Source: an uncultured Pseudomonadota bacterium (GTDB lineage: Bacteria > Pseudomonadota > Alphaproteobacteria > Rs-D84). Taken from it: DNA of 51,099 bases. Under the pieces are notes generated by a model, which saw only the letters and a program-made list of their open reading frames with translations, made no database searches and was not told the origin of the DNA. A program made the translations under genes and the position numbers. The DNA is taken from positions 1-51,099 of the forward strand of contig CACYHY010000001.1 in NCBI GenBank assembly GCA_902774305.1. The letters are read 5' to 3'. Below are positions 41,840-49,173 of the stretch, piece by piece; positions within the stretch are counted from its first letter, which is position 1, and the number at the start of each line of letters is the position of its first letter.

Positions 41840-42026
41840 GCGAAAATATTATAAAGATTTAATTATTTTTACGCAAGCGAAAACTTTGGTTTTGTTTTTT
41901 TAATTTTTTTCGTTTTTGTATTGCTGTTTAATTTTTTTTAATTTTTTGTTTTTATATCACTTTTTTTACTTGCGTATGCTGTGTAAATTTTTCTACAATC
42001 ACTTTGATAAAAGGGAGAGGAAACCT

Positions 42027-42719
42027 TTGCAAGAACGCATAGAACCGCCAATTTTGATATCCAGACTGATGACCTTTGTAATGGCCACTTCATTGGTCGT
42101 GCTGTTTGTATTGGTTTTTACATTGGATAAAATGTTCCCTTTGAACCGTCCACAAGTGTTTGTTTTATCAACACAATCATTAGAGGATAAACAGCTGACT
42201 TTGACTGAATTTCCTACTGATGACGCGTTTTTAGAGCAATATAACAAACAATTTATCTTGAATTATGTACGGGAACGCAATGAAATTACGCCTGATTTGG
42301 CCATTATGCGTGCAAAATGGGCGAACAGCCCAAGTGGCAGCATAAAAGCACGTTCTACGGATGCTGTGTTTGGCGAATTTGCAGATTCTGATATGGTAAA
42401 TGCGGTGTATCAAGTTTCAGATGAGCCTTTTAACATCACTTGCACTGTTGATTTTCCATTGAATTATCCGGTTGTTCTGCAAACAGGTACTACTGATACA
42501 TATACCGTTAGTTTTTCGTATCGTTGCAGTTATGGTCCAATGGGGGAACAGCAATATGAACGTCTGGTTAAATTGCGTATCAAGTTAGAATCAACCGCAA
42601 AAAGTGCTATGCGGTGGGTTGAACGCATGGAAAACCCACTTGGTGTACGTGTAAGCAGTTATGAAACCACAGATGGAACACAGGATCCTCTGAATTGGGG
42701 TCAACATATCGAAGAATAA
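42027..42719 (+). CDS. virB8: VirB8-like type IV secretion protein
   Basis: The protein has a short cytoplasmic N-terminus, one membrane helix (LMTFVMATSLVVLFVLVFTL) and a periplasmic NTF2-like domain, the VirB8 plan. FLEQYNKQFILNYVRERNEI corresponds to the conserved YVxxREgY-type helix, and the C-terminal strands (VSFSYRCSYG, YERLVKLRIKLE) fit the sheet. I place the start at TTG 42027 because GGGAGAGG lies six bases upstream; an ATG at 41976 lacks a ribosome site. VirB8 forms part of the inner-membrane complex of type IV systems and contacts VirB9 and VirB10, which follow directly. Similarity is structural rather than strong in sequence. Confidence 0.8.
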   Translation: MQERIEPPILISRLMTFVMATSLVVLFVLVFTLDKMFPLNRPQVFVLSTQSLEDKQLTLTEFPTDDAFLEQYNKQFILNYVRERNEITPDLAIMRAKWANSPSGSIKARSTDAVFGEFADSDMVNAVYQVSDEPFNITCTVDFPLNYPVVLQTGTTDTYTVSFSYRCSYGPMGEQQYERLVKLRIKLESTAKSAMRWVERMENPLGVRVSSYETTDGTQDPLNWGQHIEE

Positions 42720-42742
42720 AAAAGTAAAAAAGGAAGGAAGCA

Positions 42743-44257
42743 ATGTTAAAAATTTTGAAATTAAGCGGATTGGTATGTGTGCTGATGTTATCGTCAGCAA
42801 CTGTTGCTTTTGGTGCCCAGGCTGCTTGGGAAAATCCGTCTGCAAATATGGCGGCAGGCAGTATTAAACCTGGATACGCACAACTTTCTTGGTCCCAAGG
42901 AACTGTATTACCACTAAAATTGCGTGGCGGTATGGTTACAATGGTTACATTACCAAATGGTGAACAAATTTCTGATGCTGTTATCGGTGATACAGGTTTG
43001 TTCGACATCAATGTAACCCAAGGTGATAGGGTTTTGTACATCACACCAAAGGATAATTCAGCAGAATCTGATACAAACTTGATTGTATTGGGTCAATCTG
43101 GAAATAAATACATATTCTATTTGACCAGTTCTGGTGGCACAGAATCTTCAGAAATATCATATTCACAAGTTGATATCGTTTTAGACAATGGCGCATCTGT
43201 GGGAACAGGCAATGCATCTGCGAGCAAATCTGTTGGCGGTATGGGTTCTATATTCAAAAAATCAAGTCCCACAACCAGCACAGTTGGCGTTGATGGCGAA
43301 GATTATGCATGGATTAAATCTATGAAAATTGACCCTTCGGAATTCAGATTTGATTTGGATATCTTTGTTCCAAATCCTGATGATTATGTTATCGCCCCAG
43401 AACGTGTATGGCGTGATAAAATCTTTACATACATTGACTTTGGCGACAAGGTTATTTCTATGACACAACGTCCAGTTGTTTCATTGATGATTGAAGGCGG
43501 TGAATCCCCTGTTGGTTTCCGCACAGATGGTCAAGATGGTCGTTTGTTGATTGTAGAGGCTGTTGGTGATATGGTTCTGCGTAGTGGTCAAAGAATTGTC
43601 TGTATAAAAAAACGTGCAAAACCTTTCTTGATTGCAGATACAGCATCTGTTATGGCTCTGGCCGAGGCAAATGTTGCACAGAGTATGATGTCTGGACAAT
43701 CTTTGAATAACATTGCATATTCCAATGATATGTCTGCTATAAATGGTGCCGCAATGGATTACAGTGCAACACCAATGTATATGTCTGATACAGCGAACCC
43801 AATGGGAACAGGTGTATATATGCCAGCTGGTTATGGCGTCCCAAGTTCTCAGATGTACGGTTCATCCAGTGGCGGAATTTCTATGATTCCAACAAAACGT
43901 GAAACTGCGGGTTCTTACCTGCCCCAGACGAATATCCCGCTGATTACATCTAATCAAGCTGGTGTTGCTGTAGAACTGGCATCTGATACATCTGTAAAAG
44001 CGTTGGACGATTATTGGGCAGAATTGTTAACTAAATTTACAGGTGATGGTGGTAACGGTTTATTAACACCTTATCAAAATAGTGTATTCTATGCAGTTGA
44101 TTCCCAAGGTGTTGGCGATTTAGGTTCTGGTTCATCTACTGCAAAATTATATCGTCTGCGCATTGGACCAATTGCTGATGTTGATACGGCACAAACTTTG
44201 TGTGATAAGTTAATGAAGTTCCAAGTTTCTGGCTGTCGCGTTGTCAGAATCCAGTAA
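42743..44257 (+). CDS. virB9: VirB9-like outer-membrane-complex protein with C-terminal SPOR-like domain
   Basis: A signal peptide (ending about AFGAQA) leads to an N-terminal beta domain. The VirB9/CagX core lies around residues 185-300: APERVWRDKIFTYIDFGDKV, then GRLLIVEAVGDMVLRSGQRI with VCIK, matching the family's conserved C-terminal lobe. VirB9 is part of the periplasmic and outer-membrane ring that binds VirB7 and VirB10. Residues 300-420 are a Met/Ser/Gly-rich linker. The last 80 residues end in LYRLRIGPIADVDTAQTLCD, which closely fits the second half of a SPOR domain, known to bind denuded peptidoglycan. VirB9 proteins do not usually carry SPOR. The gene starts 23 bases after virB8. 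Confidence 0.82.
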   Translation: MLKILKLSGLVCVLMLSSATVAFGAQAAWENPSANMAAGSIKPGYAQLSWSQGTVLPLKLRGGMVTMVTLPNGEQISDAVIGDTGLFDINVTQGDRVLYITPKDNSAESDTNLIVLGQSGNKYIFYLTSSGGTESSEISYSQVDIVLDNGASVGTGNASASKSVGGMGSIFKKSSPTTSTVGVDGEDYAWIKSMKIDPSEFRFDLDIFVPNPDDYVIAPERVWRDKIFTYIDFGDKVISMTQRPVVSLMIEGGESPVGFRTDGQDGRLLIVEAVGDMVLRSGQRIVCIKKRAKPFLIADTASVMALAEANVAQSMMSGQSLNNIAYSNDMSAINGAAMDYSATPMYMSDTANPMGTGVYMPAGYGVPSSQMYGSSSGGISMIPTKRETAGSYLPQTNIPLITSNQAGVAVELASDTSVKALDDYWAELLTKFTGDGGNGLLTPYQNSVFYAVDSQGVGDLGSGSSTAKLYRLRIGPIADVDTAQTLCDKLMKFQVSGCRVVRIQ

Positions 44258-44290
44258 TGTCATCGTGTATAAAAAAATGGATAGAAAGAT

Positions 44291-46768
44291 ATGGTAAGTA
44301 AGGTAAAAGATAAATTAAAAGAAACATTGGATGCAACGCCCAAGGCGATTCGCTGGATGCTGTTGGCTGCGGCATTCATTGTGGTTTTAATTTTGTTGTT
44401 CTTGTTGATAAACAAACCAAAGACTGTTGATAATCCTGGCATTCATGCAGATAAAGAAATTAAACTGACTATTACACCGGCCAGTGCTGATTTTTCAAAC
44501 ACCCAAGTTGGTGGGAAAAAAGATCAAACCTTCAAAATATCTGCGACAGATGACGCAATCATTGACGATGTTGTTATCAAGGATTCTGTTACAGGTTTTA
44601 ATATAAAACAGAACAATTGTCGTAATTGGAATGTTAACAAAGATATAGCATGTAAAGTTAATGTTACTTTTGCACCTGCTAATGCCGATATATCTGGCGA
44701 TGTTGTGTTAGAGGTCAACTGGCATGATAATGGGGATTCACGTGATGTAAATCCAAAAACAGAAACAATTACTATTCCTGTTAGCGCTGTTGGTGCAGCA
44801 GTAAAACCAAAGCCAGAACCAGAACCTGAACCTGAACCAGAACCAGAACCCGAACCAGAACCGGAACCAGAGCCAGAGGATGACATTGATTCAGATTCTG
44901 ATTTTGACTTGGATTCCGAACCAGAACCAATTATCGGTGGCAATGAAAATATTTTCAACCAACCTGAACAAGAAAAAAAACCTGTTGAAACACCTAAACG
45001 CAAAGCACCAGAAAAGTGTTCTGATTTTGCGATGCCAGGATATAGTCCATCAGGTGTCCATATTGGTTGGATAAAACCGAAAAATGGTCGTTATGAATTT
45101 CATCCATTTTCTGATACGGATTGCAATAAGCCAACAGGAATTTACAATCCTGATACAGGTATAATCACCAGCATTGATGGCAAGGGTACAAAAATTGGTA
45201 CAGATGCCGATCATCGTGGTGCCACAGTTAATTTGAATTCGTTGCCAAAATTAAAATCAAAACCGGGTAATGTGGCGACACGTTCTTCATCTTCATATCA
45301 ACCAAGTGGAATGGGAAACTTGCGTGGCACATGGACTGAAACAGGTGGTGGAATACATTTAATAAAGAACAATGTTAACGAAGAAGCCTTAAAAGGAACC
45401 GCATCGGAATCAGAATCAGTGTATTCCAGTATGCCGTATGACAGAACCTTTATATTACGTCAATTCAAACCAATTCCAGCAACAATTGTGTCCGAGGTTC
45501 GTGCTGATCCGTCTGTTTATAACTGCGACAGTAGCGGTAATTGCAAAGGTAGTGGTATTCCTGTACGTGCAACCGTGGACAGAAATGTTTATTCCGACAA
45601 TGGTCGCACAGTTATTATCCCAACCGGAACATTATTGATGGGGTATTTGACAGGTGAACTGCCAGGGCCATATAAATCTATAGGACGTATGAAAATAAAT
45701 TGGTACCAATTTATCCGTCCAGATGGTGTAGAATTTAATTTTGGTGGCAAAGGTCAAGACCCTTATTCTGCTGATTCCCAAGGACGCGTCGGCGTTCCAG
45801 GATATGGCAGTACCGACTATGTTGAACAAATGGTTATGCCATTATTGACGGCGATTATCCCAGCTGCGGTAAATATGATTGCACCAATTGCTGATACATT
45901 TGTAAATCAAATTGATTTGGATAATAATACAGTTGTGCAATCTGGTACCGTACGTTCATCAGAATTGGCCAAGAACGAGGTTATTTCAGCTTGGAATAGA
46001 GTTGCACAAAAGTTAATGGTTGATGCATTAGATAACACAGTTCCACCATTTTCAATTGCAGCAGGAACACGTATTACAGTATATTCCCCAGTTGATTTAA
46101 TCGCCACATGTGGTGATAAAGATGGCGAAAATGCTGGCAAGAAATGCGCCATACATGAATTCGGAAGCAAACAACGTCGCGAATGGAAAACCGTACAGGA
46201 AGAAAGTGAATTAACCGCGAACTATGACGATGCTTCTTGGACAGGTCAGGTTCGTTCGTTTGCTTTGGATGGATATTGTTCCGAACCAGATGAAAAGACT
46301 GGTATCCGCGGTGTTGATAAAAGCAAAATCGGAGACCTGCAACAAGCTGGATATGATTACAGAACGGTTTTGGCATATTGTCAATCTTTGGCATATCAAG
46401 CAAAGAATCAAGCCAAATATGAAACTTACTATCAGAATAAATTAGACAATGGTATCCAAGGTGTTGATAAAGACGGAAATGCTATCAAGTTAGAGAAAGG
46501 ATCCACAGAATATAACCAACAGATTCTGGGATTACAATATGCCAAGGATGCAGATGGTAATGATACAGACATTATCAAAAATCCATTTGAAAAAACTTCA
46601 TCTGGGGCTGGTTCTGAACCAGTGGGCAGTTTGGACTGTGATGGTCAGGCACCTGATCAATACGGTTGCTGTCCTGGTGAAACATATACAGAATTACCTG
46701 AACAAGGTGGATTCTTCTGTTGCCCAGATGGTGGTGGTGATTGCTTCCCGCCGCTGGACTTAGATTAG
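44291..46768 (+). CDS. virB10: VirB10-like type IV secretion protein with accessory domains
   Basis: The 825-residue protein starts with a cytoplasmic stretch and a membrane helix (residues 21-41). Residues 56-166 look like an Ig-like, ASH/choice-of-anchor-type beta domain (ITPASADFSNTQVGGKKDQT). Residues 173-196 are a Pro-Glu repeat. The VirB10/TrbI core spans about 385-605: MPYDRTFILRQFKPIPATIV, ATVDRNVYSDNGRTVIIPTG, and a hydrophobic antenna-like pair around 513-538, ending AAGTRITVYSPVDL. A 220-residue extension follows, ending in a Cys-rich tail (GCCPGETY, FFCCPDGGGDCFPP). VirB10 spans both membranes and transmits energy to the outer pore. Length is about twice that of Agrobacterium VirB10. 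A terminator follows. Confidence 0.85.
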   Translation: MVSKVKDKLKETLDATPKAIRWMLLAAAFIVVLILLFLLINKPKTVDNPGIHADKEIKLTITPASADFSNTQVGGKKDQTFKISATDDAIIDDVVIKDSVTGFNIKQNNCRNWNVNKDIACKVNVTFAPANADISGDVVLEVNWHDNGDSRDVNPKTETITIPVSAVGAAVKPKPEPEPEPEPEPEPEPEPEPEPEDDIDSDSDFDLDSEPEPIIGGNENIFNQPEQEKKPVETPKRKAPEKCSDFAMPGYSPSGVHIGWIKPKNGRYEFHPFSDTDCNKPTGIYNPDTGIITSIDGKGTKIGTDADHRGATVNLNSLPKLKSKPGNVATRSSSSYQPSGMGNLRGTWTETGGGIHLIKNNVNEEALKGTASESESVYSSMPYDRTFILRQFKPIPATIVSEVRADPSVYNCDSSGNCKGSGIPVRATVDRNVYSDNGRTVIIPTGTLLMGYLTGELPGPYKSIGRMKINWYQFIRPDGVEFNFGGKGQDPYSADSQGRVGVPGYGSTDYVEQMVMPLLTAIIPAAVNMIAPIADTFVNQIDLDNNTVVQSGTVRSSELAKNEVISAWNRVAQKLMVDALDNTVPPFSIAAGTRITVYSPVDLIATCGDKDGENAGKKCAIHEFGSKQRREWKTVQEESELTANYDDASWTGQVRSFALDGYCSEPDEKTGIRGVDKSKIGDLQQAGYDYRTVLAYCQSLAYQAKNQAKYETYYQNKLDNGIQGVDKDGNAIKLEKGSTEYNQQILGLQYAKDADGNDTDIIKNPFEKTSSGAGSEPVGSLDCDGQAPDQYGCCPGETYTELPEQGGFFCCPDGGGDCFPPLDLD
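44813..44878 (+). repeat. Hexanucleotide tandem repeat encoding Pro-Glu
   Basis: About eleven degenerate copies of CCAGAA (with CCTGAA, CCCGAA and CCGGAA variants) encode the Pro-Glu rod of VirB10. Third positions vary between copies, which lowers slippage but keeps the protein repeat. Confidence 0.85.
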
Positions 46769-46790
46769 TTTTGTGATATAAACAAAATAA

Positions 46791-46820
46791 AAAACACACA
46801 TCGTTTGATGTGTGTTTTTT
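46791..46820 (+). terminator. Intrinsic terminator after virB10
   Basis: AAAACACACATC (46791-46802) pairs perfectly with GATGTGTGTTTT (46807-46818) around GTTT, with a T tract extending to 46821. It ends the virB8-9-10 transcript. Confidence 0.92.
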
Positions 46821-46850
46821 TATTAACAATTGAAAGCATTTATTATTTTG

Positions 46851-46905
46851 TCGATTCGATGTTGAATAGGAAAATATTGCTAAATAATTTATTTTTCGAT
46901 TCGAT
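46851..46905 (+). repeat. Direct repeat TCGATTCGAT, possible operator
   Basis: TCGATTCGAT occurs at 46851-46860 and 46896-46905, 45 bases apart start to start, each preceded by a T-rich stretch. Both copies lie upstream of the promoter at 46928. The spacing is close to four helical turns, which suits cooperative binding, but this is a guess. Confidence 0.5.
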
Positions 46906-46927
46906 AGTCAACTTTAAGTTGTAATAT

Positions 46928-46957
46928 TTGGCAAATACTACCGCTTTCTTTTATAAC
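46928..46957 (+). promoter_or_regulatory. Promoter of the 46983-47683 gene pair
   Basis: TTGGCA (46928-46933) and TATAAC (46952-46957) are 18 bases apart. AAAGGAGAA precedes the ATG at 46983. Confidence 0.6.
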
Positions 46958-46982
46958 AATATTAAATATAAAGGAGAAAAAA

Positions 46983-47327
46983 ATGAATGAATTACAACAA
47001 ACATACGATAACACTGAAAAATTCCACAGTGCAGAACAAATGTGGTTTTGGTTTTTATATTCTAAATCTATGCAATCTGGATTTATAAATGGTCATCGCC
47101 CAGGTTCCAGAAAAGTCTGTGAATTATTAGATGTAGAAACAATGATTACTAAACTATTTCTATCCGGTCAATTAACCGAAGAACAATTGGCTGTTATGAA
47201 AAAATTTGGTGATAAAAGACGCGCACCGCACCAATATATTTGGGCAGAAAATCACGCCGCATATTTATGGAAATGTGCAATGGAAGTATTGGAAAGCGCT
47301 GCACGTAAAAATAATTGGATTGCTTAA
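46983..47327 (+). CDS. Small helical protein of unknown function
   Basis: The 114-residue product is probably all-helical and cytoplasmic. Notable are an aromatic segment MWFWFLYSKSMQSGFI near residue 20, RPGSRKVCELLDVETMITKLF, and a basic loop FGDKRRAPHQ near residue 80 followed by HAAYLWKCAMEVLE. There is no signal, membrane helix or catalytic motif I recognise. A strong ribosome site (AAAGGAG) supports the start. The next gene begins 14 bases after the stop, so the two form an operon, and the pair may act together. Confidence 0.78.
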   Translation: MNELQQTYDNTEKFHSAEQMWFWFLYSKSMQSGFINGHRPGSRKVCELLDVETMITKLFLSGQLTEEQLAVMKKFGDKRRAPHQYIWAENHAAYLWKCAMEVLESAARKNNWIA

Positions 47328-47341
47328 CAGTGGGGTAAAAA

Positions 47342-47683
47342 ATGGTTATTATTGGTTTTTCTGATAAAACATCTAAAACAGTTGTTCGGTTACTATGCGG
47401 ACATTTTAAGCATTGCGTAATAATTGAAAAAAACAAACGCAAATTTGTTTTACATCAATTTGTAAAAAGAAATAATGTCCAGCATATAGTGGTCACCGAA
47501 CATGGTATAGCCCAACTGGAATTGAACGGTTGGGTTTTTATTTACATAGATTCACAACCAAAAAATTTTAATCCACACAAATTAACCTGTGTTAATTATG
47601 TAAAGCATGCCATGGGATTACGAAACATATGGATTCAAACCCCAAATGCTTTGTATAAATATATTAAAAAAAATCTGACATAA
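47342..47683 (+). CDS. Small protein with possible permuted NlpC/P60-like (papain-fold) arrangement
   Basis: The 113-residue product begins MVIIGFSDKTSKTVVRLLCG. A His-containing strand (CGHFKHCVIIEKN, residues 19-31) comes first and a Cys at the start of a helix later (KLTCVNYVKHAMGL, near residue 82). In circularly permuted NlpC/P60 and LRAT-like hydrolases the catalytic His precedes the Cys in this way (H on a strand, then C at a helix start), so a thiol hydrolase or amidase is conceivable. The protein is short and the match is only a pattern. It has no signal peptide. It is the second gene of the pair with 46983, and its stop codon lies in the terminator hairpin loop. Confidence 0.7.
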   Translation: MVIIGFSDKTSKTVVRLLCGHFKHCVIIEKNKRKFVLHQFVKRNNVQHIVVTEHGIAQLELNGWVFIYIDSQPKNFNPHKLTCVNYVKHAMGLRNIWIQTPNALYKYIKKNLT

Positions 47684-47696
47684 TTGTCAGATTTTT
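47669..47696. terminator. Bidirectional terminator overlapping two stop codons
   Basis: AAAAATCTGACA (47669-47680) pairs perfectly with TGTCAGATTTTT (47685-47696) around TAAT. The loop holds the stop codon of the plus-strand gene, and the right arm reaches the bamB stop at 47695. Confidence 0.88.
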
Positions 47697-48423
47697 ATAA
47701 CTCTTTACCTGTTATTGCATCGAATCGCTGCTTACCAACATTTATCACTTTTTTATCATATACAGGGGCTTTGACCTTTTCTAATTCAGCACGCCAATAT
47801 ATTGCCCCATCTGATAAACGAATCGCATATAACGCATTATCTAAACCTGAAACATAGGCAACATTTTTAAGCAAAACAAATGGATGCCTTGTTCCAATTG
47901 GTGTGCACCATTTTTTATTACCATTGGATGTATTTATTTTGCAAAATGCGTTTCCCATACCACCAACATATAACCATGTGCCATCAATCACCAGTGGCGC
48001 AACAATATCCACAGTGGCGGCACCACCTGTCATATTTGATTGACTGTACACATCAACCATCCATTCAATATTGCGTGATTTAGGCGCGACTTTCACAACA
48101 TCACCAGTATTTAATCCTGCATAAACATACCCAGAATCACACACAGGGTGCGTTTCAACATCAACAGAATTAGGCGCAGGGAAACCAACAAAAATCCTGC
48201 GGTCTCCATCACGAATCGTGTTTGTACTATCAATTGTATAATTACATTCAGAAACCTTGCGTTCTGGAACGGCGTCCGGCAAATCAGGAACATCCGTATT
48301 CAAAATATTTTGATTTGTACCAGTATCAAATATAGACGTCCGCACACCTGGCAAAATTGGGTCATGACTGTCACAACCAGCCAGTATTAAAATGCTACAA
48401 AATAATAATACATACCTGCGCAT
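47695..48423 (-). CDS. bamB: BamB-like PQQ-propeller lipoprotein, short form
   Basis: A lipoprotein signal with lipobox LILAGC (Cys at residue 16) leads to an N-terminal segment DPILPGVRTSIFD, as in alphaproteobacterial BamB. Then come PQQ-type beta-propeller repeats (VYAGLNTGDVVKVAPKSRNI, LYVGGMGNAFCKINTSNGNK, AYVSGLDNALYAIRLSDGAI). BamB supports outer-membrane protein insertion with BamA. The usual protein is near 390 residues with eight blades; this one has 242 residues and perhaps four. It lies 16 bases after a YfgM-like gene, as in other proteobacteria, which favours BamB despite its size. der (engA), often next to bamB, is absent. Confidence 0.72.
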   Translation of the reverse strand: MRRYVLLFCSILILAGCDSHDPILPGVRTSIFDTGTNQNILNTDVPDLPDAVPERKVSECNYTIDSTNTIRDGDRRIFVGFPAPNSVDVETHPVCDSGYVYAGLNTGDVVKVAPKSRNIEWMVDVYSQSNMTGGAATVDIVAPLVIDGTWLYVGGMGNAFCKINTSNGNKKWCTPIGTRHPFVLLKNVAYVSGLDNALYAIRLSDGAIYWRAELEKVKAPVYDKKVINVGKQRFDAITGKEL

Positions 48424-48439
48424 GAATTTTATTCCATAA

Positions 48440-49105
48440 TTATCTTAATGTTTGTGCAACCCCATAGATTTCAGCAGGACAATCAGTATCAGCGATAATT
48501 TTATCCAACCATTTGTTTGCTGTTTCAACATCACCCGAAGCCAAATATTTCTGGGCAATTGTCAACATTGCTGTATAATAAAATGGTGATGATTTTGTAT
48601 TCAAATCAGATAAGTATTTTTCAACCTCGGCTGCTGTCATTTTATCACCTTTGACACCAACAACATGCAAACGTGCTAAATCACGAAAATCACGAGTAGC
48701 CCCATGTTCAGCCAATTGTTCCAACTTTTTTATATCTTTATTTTCGTCCATTGTATAAGATTGGAACAATGCTAAATCTGCATTTGCACCACGACCATTT
48801 TCACCAATGGATGCCAAAGCTTTGACATCTGTTTTTTCCAATGCAGTTTCATAATTTACGGCCATTGCCATCTGATTCGCACGATATGTACGAACACCAA
48901 TTTGATAACCTGCAACAACAATCAACAGCGCCAAAGCCCCACAAACCATCTGTTTATAGTATTTTTTGAAAAATGCGATTGTTTTCTCGTTATTCACATC
49001 TTCCCACACTTCGCGATAAAGTGCATCTTCGGCGTAATCTTCGCGGGTTTTCTTTTGTGGTACTGCTGGTTTCAAATTTTGTTTTCTTGCAAGGATGTTT
49101 GCCAT
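48440..49105 (-). CDS. YfgM-like tetratricopeptide membrane protein
   Basis: The 221-residue protein has a basic cytoplasmic N-terminus (about 50 residues), one membrane helix (MVCGALALLIVVAGYQIGV, near residues 53-71) and a periplasmic helical-repeat domain of TPR character (YTAMLTIAQKYLASGDVETA, then ANKWLDKIIAD). That plan is shared with YfgM, the periplasmic chaperone partner of the Sec translocon, whose gene usually precedes bamB. It follows AGGAGA at a suitable distance. Its promoter seems to overlap the rpoH promoter head to head. Confidence 0.78.
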   Translation of the reverse strand: MANILARKQNLKPAVPQKKTREDYAEDALYREVWEDVNNEKTIAFFKKYYKQMVCGALALLIVVAGYQIGVRTYRANQMAMAVNYETALEKTDVKALASIGENGRGANADLALFQSYTMDENKDIKKLEQLAEHGATRDFRDLARLHVVGVKGDKMTAAEVEKYLSDLNTKSSPFYYTAMLTIAQKYLASGDVETANKWLDKIIADTDCPAEIYGVAQTLR

Positions 49106-49120
49106 TTTTTATCTCCTGTC

Positions 49121-49173
49121 TTGATAATTCTTATTTTATGGTATACTATAAAAGTTATGAAAAAGCAAATCAA
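49121..49173. promoter_or_regulatory. Overlapping divergent promoters for rpoH and yfgM-bamB
   Basis: For rpoH, a -10 TATACT lies at 49142-49147 with TTGATA at 49121-49126 (15-base spacing, short) or TCTTGA at 49119. For the minus strand, TTGATT (49173-49168) and TATAGT (49150-49145) are 17 bases apart. The two -10 elements share three bases, and the minus -35 lies inside rpoH codons 4 to 6. A plus transcript would begin within about four bases of the rpoH ATG. Confidence 0.6.

Noticed and set aside
41916-42026. Longer VirB8 start (ATG 41916 or 41976)
   Set aside because: These starts have no ribosome site and would add a Phe/Tyr-rich stretch from an AT-rich spacer; TTG 42027 has GGGAGAGG correctly placed.
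44524-45003. Ser-Gly repeat protein on the minus strand
   Set aside because: It is the antisense of the Pro-Glu repeat in virB10 and has no start signals.
42027-46768. Dot/Icm (type IVB) core, DotI-DotH-DotG
   Set aside because: The gene order and a large C-terminal VirB10 core also occur there, but APERVWRDKIFTYIDF-type VirB9 wording and the virB8-9-10 order fit the type IVA plan better.
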